Of a DNA stretch of 15,688 nt, positions 13,033-15,688 are shown piece after piece. Position numbers and translations under genes: made by a program. Within the stretch, counting starts at the first letter, position 1. Each line of letters opens with the position of its first letter. The notes below the pieces were generated by a model. It saw only the letters and a list, made by a program, of their open reading frames with translations, was not told the DNA's origin and searched no databases. The stretch is from Actinomycetota bacterium (GTDB lineage: Bacteria > Actinomycetota > UBA4738), in NCBI GenBank assembly GCA_005888465.1, contig VAYJ01000036.1, positions 1 through 15,688 on the forward strand, in the 5' to 3' direction.

Positions 13033-14127
13033 GTGCAACTTGTCTGGCTGGAGGCCCGGGACTTCCGCAACTACCGGGAGGTGCGGGTGGAGCTCGGCGC
13101 CGGCCTGACCGCAGTTGCCGGGGCGAACGGACAGGGCAAGACGAACCTCCTCGAGGCGATGTACTACCTCTGTTCGCTCGTCTCCCCACGGGTGAGCTCG
13201 GATCTCCCCCTTGTTCGAGCCGGGGCGGACGTGGCCATCCTCCGAGGAGAGGTGGCGACCTCCGGCAGCCGGCTGTTGATCGAGGTCGAGATCCGGGCGA
13301 GCGGACAGAATCGCGTGCAGGTCAACCGGTCCTCCGTCAGGCGCAAGCGAGACCTTCGGCGTCAGGCGCGCGCGGTCTTCAGCAGCCCCGATGATCTCGC
13401 CATCGTGCTCGGGGATCCCGGGGAGCGACGCCGGTTCATGGACGAGGCGTTCGTCGCGAACTGGCCGGCGAAGGACGGCGCCGCTCCCGCCTACGAGCGG
13501 ACGCTCCGCCAGCGCAACCGCCTGCTGAAGGACTGGGAAGGGCAGGTCGGCTCCGGAGGGCCTCCCGGCCTCGAGGGCTGGGACGCGGAGCTGATCACGA
13601 ACGGCGTAGCGCTCACGGAGCTTCGGGCCGAGGCCGTCGAACGCATCCGCGAGCGCGCCGCGAGCGAGTTCGAAGCCCTCGCTGGGCCGGGCGGCGGGAC
13701 GCTCCTGGTCGCGTACCAGGCTTCCGTCTCCGGCGATCCCCTCGCCGACGCGTTCGCGGCTGCGCTCGACTCGCGGCGGGCCGACGAGCTCATCCGGCGA
13801 ACGACGCTCGTGGGACCGCACCGGGACGACCTGGGGCTCGTCGTCCAGGACCTGGCCGCGCGCGGGTTCGCGTCGCACGGGGAGGCCTGGGGGGCGGCGG
13901 TCGCGCTGAAGCTCGCACTGGCGGGCGCTCTCGCGAACGAGATCGGCCAGGACCCGATGCTCTTCCTGGACGATCCCTTCTCCGGGCTCGACCCCGCTCG
14001 GCGCGAGCGCCTCGCAGGAGGGCTGGCGGAGCGGGGCCAGGTCATCATGAGCGTGCCAGACTTGGCTCAGGTGCCCCCCGGCGCCGCCGTCCTGGGTGTC
14101 GAAGGAGGCAGCGTTGCCCAGGAGTAG
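13033..14127 (+). CDS. recF: DNA replication and repair protein RecF
   Basis: RecF is an SMC-like ATPase that helps load RecA at gaps in single-stranded DNA. It has the N-terminal LEARDFRNYREVRVEL, Walker A GANGQGKT at 30-37, the RecF stretch VFSSPDDLAIVLGDPGERRR, TLVGPHRDDLGL, an ABC-type signature SHGEAWG starting at S281, and Walker B MLFLDDPFSGLD at 309-320. The signature FASHGEAWG is of the actinobacterial type rather than the GQQRT form seen elsewhere. Walker B reads DDPFSGLD where most RecF proteins have DD(V/A)FSELD. The start is GTG 13033 without a clear Shine-Dalgarno, so translation may depend on dnaN 14 bases upstream. Length of 364 residues is typical. Confidence 0.95.
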   Translation: MQLVWLEARDFRNYREVRVELGAGLTAVAGANGQGKTNLLEAMYYLCSLVSPRVSSDLPLVRAGADVAILRGEVATSGSRLLIEVEIRASGQNRVQVNRSSVRRKRDLRRQARAVFSSPDDLAIVLGDPGERRRFMDEAFVANWPAKDGAAPAYERTLRQRNRLLKDWEGQVGSGGPPGLEGWDAELITNGVALTELRAEAVERIRERAASEFEALAGPGGGTLLVAYQASVSGDPLADAFAAALDSRRADELIRRTTLVGPHRDDLGLVVQDLAARGFASHGEAWGAAVALKLALAGALANEIGQDPMLFLDDPFSGLDPARRERLAGGLAERGQVIMSVPDLAQVPPGAAVLGVEGGSVAQE

Positions 14128-14452
14128 ACCTCGGCGCGACGGGCTCGAGGGGCCCCAGGAGCTCGGTTCGATCCTGGACCAGCTGGCGGGCGAGCCCAGG
14201 CTCGCCGAGGGGATGTCCATCGGCCGGCTGGCCAGGCAGTGGCAGGAGGTGGTGGGGGAGCGCCTGGCCCTGGAGTGCTCGCCGATCCGCCTGGAGGGGC
14301 GGGTCCTGCTCGTGCGGGCCACGTCCGCCGCGTGGGCGACGCAGATCAGATTCCTGGCGGATCAGGTGGCCAGACGTGCCAATTCGACCCTCGGCCGGCA
14401 GGCCGTGAAGGGGGTTCGCGTGGTGGTCGGCGAAGCCCCGACGCGGCCCTGA
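14114..14452 (+). CDS. dciA: DciA (DUF721) replicative helicase partner
   Basis: The 112-residue protein has a short basic N-terminus followed by the DUF721 domain: ELGSILDQLAGEPRLAEGM, GRLARQWQEVVGERLA, GRVLLVRATSAAWATQIRFL. DciA is the ancestral helicase operator or loader in bacteria without DnaC or DnaI, and in actinobacteria it lies between recF and gyrB (Rv0004 in M. tuberculosis). TTG 14114 is chosen because GAAGGAGG (14101-14108) lies five bases upstream; GTG 14096 would add six residues but has no ribosome-binding site. The start lies inside the end of recF (14-base overlap). Confidence 0.88.
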   Translation: MPRSRPRRDGLEGPQELGSILDQLAGEPRLAEGMSIGRLARQWQEVVGERLALECSPIRLEGRVLLVRATSAAWATQIRFLADQVARRANSTLGRQAVKGVRVVVGEAPTRP

Positions 14453-14478
14453 CGGCTCCGGGCGGATAGCATTTCCGA

Positions 14479-14487
14479 TGGTATAAT
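14479..14487 (+). promoter_or_regulatory. Extended -10 promoter for gyrB (TGGTATAAT)
   Basis: A perfect TATAAT (14482-14487) with an upstream TGn extension lies 83 bases before the gyrB start. No convincing -35 hexamer is seen at 17 bases, which is acceptable for an extended -10 promoter. gyrB can thus be expressed apart from the dnaN-recF-dciA genes. Confidence 0.6.
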
Positions 14488-14531
14488 CGAGCAGGTTGTC
14501 TCCCCCAGTGAACGAGTCCCTTTCCATGAGC

Positions 14532-14555
14532 GGCGGGCGGCGCTCGATGCCCGCC
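14532..14555 (+). promoter_or_regulatory. GC hairpin in the gyrB leader just before the Shine-Dalgarno
   Basis: GGCGGGC (14532-14538) pairs perfectly with GCCCGCC (14549-14555) around a 10-base loop. It ends five bases before the GGAGGT (14560-14565) of gyrB and lacks a T run, so it is not a normal terminator. It may affect message stability or translation. Confidence 0.4.
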
Positions 14556-14570
14556 CGGCGGAGGTAAACC

Positions 14571-15688
14571 GTGTCGACCGAGCGGATCCAGGCCAGCTAT
14601 GGAAGCGAGGACATCACCGTCCTCGAAGGGCTCGATCCCGTACGCAAGCGCCCCGGCATGTACATCGGGAGCACCGGTCCCAGGGGCCTGCATCACCTCG
14701 TCTACGAAGTGGTCGACAACTCGATCGACGAAGCGCTCGCGGGCTTCTGCACGAAGATCCTCGTCCAACTGCTCCCCGACGGAGGATGCCGGGTCGTCGA
14801 CAACGGCCGCGGGATCCCCGTTGCGCCCATCCCCGGGCGGCGGGATCGAAAGCCTGCGGTCGAGGTCGTCCTCACGACGCTGCACGCCGGCGGAAAGTTC
14901 GGCGGGAAATCCTATGCCGTGGCCGGAGGCCTGCACGGAGTAGGGGTTTCCGTCGTAAATGCCCTCTCGAAGCGGCTCATCGTGGAGGTCGCGCGGGACG
15001 GTTTCGTGTGGCGTCAGGAGTACGAGCGCGGGCGCCCGACGACCCGATTGCAGAAGGGCAAGCCGTCGAACCGGACGGGCACGATCGTCACCTTCTGGCC
15101 CGACCCGCAGGTCTTCGCCGACACCACCGAGTTCCGGCGCGAGGTCCTGGTCGAGCGTCTGCAGGAGCAGGCGTTCCTCGTTCGCGGCGTGGAGCTGGCG
15201 CTTTCGGACGAGCGCGAGGACCCGCCGGTGAAGCTCGTGTTCAAGGCGACGGGAGGCCTCGCGGACTTCGTTCGGCACCTCGCGAAGGGCAAGGAGGCGT
15301 TGCACGGCCGCATCGTGCACTTCGAGTCTTCGCGGGAGTCGAGCGAGGTCGAGGTGGCGATGCAATGGAACACGGGGTACGCGGAATCCATCCACACATT
15401 TGCTAATACTATTAACACTCACGAAGGCGGGATGCACGAAGAGGGATTCAAGAAGGCGCTCTCCAACGTGATCAACCGCTACGCCCGCGCGAAGGGGCTC
15501 CTCAAGGAGAAGGAGGAGAACCTCATCGGCGAGGACATCCGCGAAGGGCTCACCGCGATCGTCGCGGTGAAGCTCGCCGAGCCCCAGTTCGAGGGCCAGA
15601 CCAAGACCAAGCTCGGTAACACCGAGATGCGCTCGTTCGTCGAGACCACCGTGAACGAGCAGCTGATGACCTGGCTCGAGGAGCACCC
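14571..15688 (+). CDS. gyrB: DNA gyrase subunit B, N-terminal part (3' end outside window)
   Basis: GyrB is the ATPase subunit of gyrase, which introduces negative supercoils. The frame is open from GTG 14571 to the window end (372 codons). The GHKL ATPase motifs are intact: E46 and N50 in YEVVDNSIDEA, DNGRGIPV from D77, LHAGGKFGG, and the ATP lid GGLHGVGVSVVNALS from 119. The transducer region follows, with QWNTGYAESIHTFANTINTH, GGMHEEGFKKAL and QFEGQTKTKLGN. GGAGGT at 14560-14565 is five bases before the GTG, fixing the start. The codons for TFANTINT (15396-15419) are strikingly AT-rich compared with the rest of the gene, although the protein sequence is the conserved one. Confidence 0.97.
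   Translation, partial: MSTERIQASYGSEDITVLEGLDPVRKRPGMYIGSTGPRGLHHLVYEVVDNSIDEALAGFCTKILVQLLPDGGCRVVDNGRGIPVAPIPGRRDRKPAVEVVLTTLHAGGKFGGKSYAVAGGLHGVGVSVVNALSKRLIVEVARDGFVWRQEYERGRPTTRLQKGKPSNRTGTIVTFWPDPQVFADTTEFRREVLVERLQEQAFLVRGVELALSDEREDPPVKLVFKATGGLADFVRHLAKGKEALHGRIVHFESSRESSEVEVAMQWNTGYAESIHTFANTINTHEGGMHEEGFKKALSNVINRYARAKGLLKEKEENLIGEDIREGLTAIVAVKLAEPQFEGQTKTKLGNTEMRSFVETTVNEQLMTWLEEH

Overview
This window is the replication-origin neighbourhood of a high-GC bacterium. It is most likely an actinobacterium (Actinomycetota), probably a lineage away from the well-studied genera. Three things support this. The gene order matches the Mycobacterium tuberculosis origin region almost gene for gene: murJ, sigM-type sigma factor, anti-sigma factor, trxB, trxA, cwlM-type amidase, then parB, parA, rsmG, jag, yidC, yidD, rnpA and rpmH on the opposite strand, then dnaA, dnaN, recF, dciA (DUF721) and gyrB. 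The RecF and YidC sequences have an actinobacterial look. GTG starts and ATGA/GTGA gene overlaps are common. No 16S gene is present, so a finer placement is not possible.

Layout. (1) Positions 1-5326, plus strand: the 3' part of murJ, a small membrane protein gene that looks broken by one missing G, an ECF sigma factor with its zinc-type membrane anti-sigma factor, thioredoxin reductase, thioredoxin, and a peptidoglycan amidase with two peptidoglycan-binding domains. (2) Positions 5303-10151, minus strand: a 35-residue membrane peptide gene, then parB, parA, rsmG, jag, yidC, yidD, rnpA and rpmH. These are mostly joined by 4-nt overlaps and probably run as one operon from a promoter at about 10195. 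A perfect 16-bp parS site overlaps the rsmG start codon. (3) Positions 10152-10355: the divergent rpmH/dnaA control region, with a TATAAT promoter for dnaA, an 8-bp inverted repeat at its centre, and three DnaA-box-like sites over the dnaA ribosome-binding site and start. (4) Positions 10356-15688, plus strand: dnaA, dnaN, recF, dciA and gyrB (3' end outside the window), the usual replication-initiation cluster.

How it works together: DnaA, the beta clamp, DciA, RecF and gyrase start and maintain replication. ParA, ParB and parS segregate the new origins. RpmH, RnpA, YidD, YidC and Jag are the ribosome, RNase P and membrane-insertion set. The left block deals with cell-wall precursor export and remodelling and with thiol redox control.

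I found no defence system, mobile element, CRISPR array or clearly new multi-gene system. The unusual points are in the detail: parA and rnpA have no ATG, GTG or TTG at a usable position; the gene after murJ is frameshifted; the CwlM-type protein keeps its zinc and catalytic residues; DnaA boxes lie over the dnaA start while the dnaA-dnaN gap is short and box-poor; an unannotated small peptide gene follows parB; and gyrB contains a sharply AT-rich run of rare codons.
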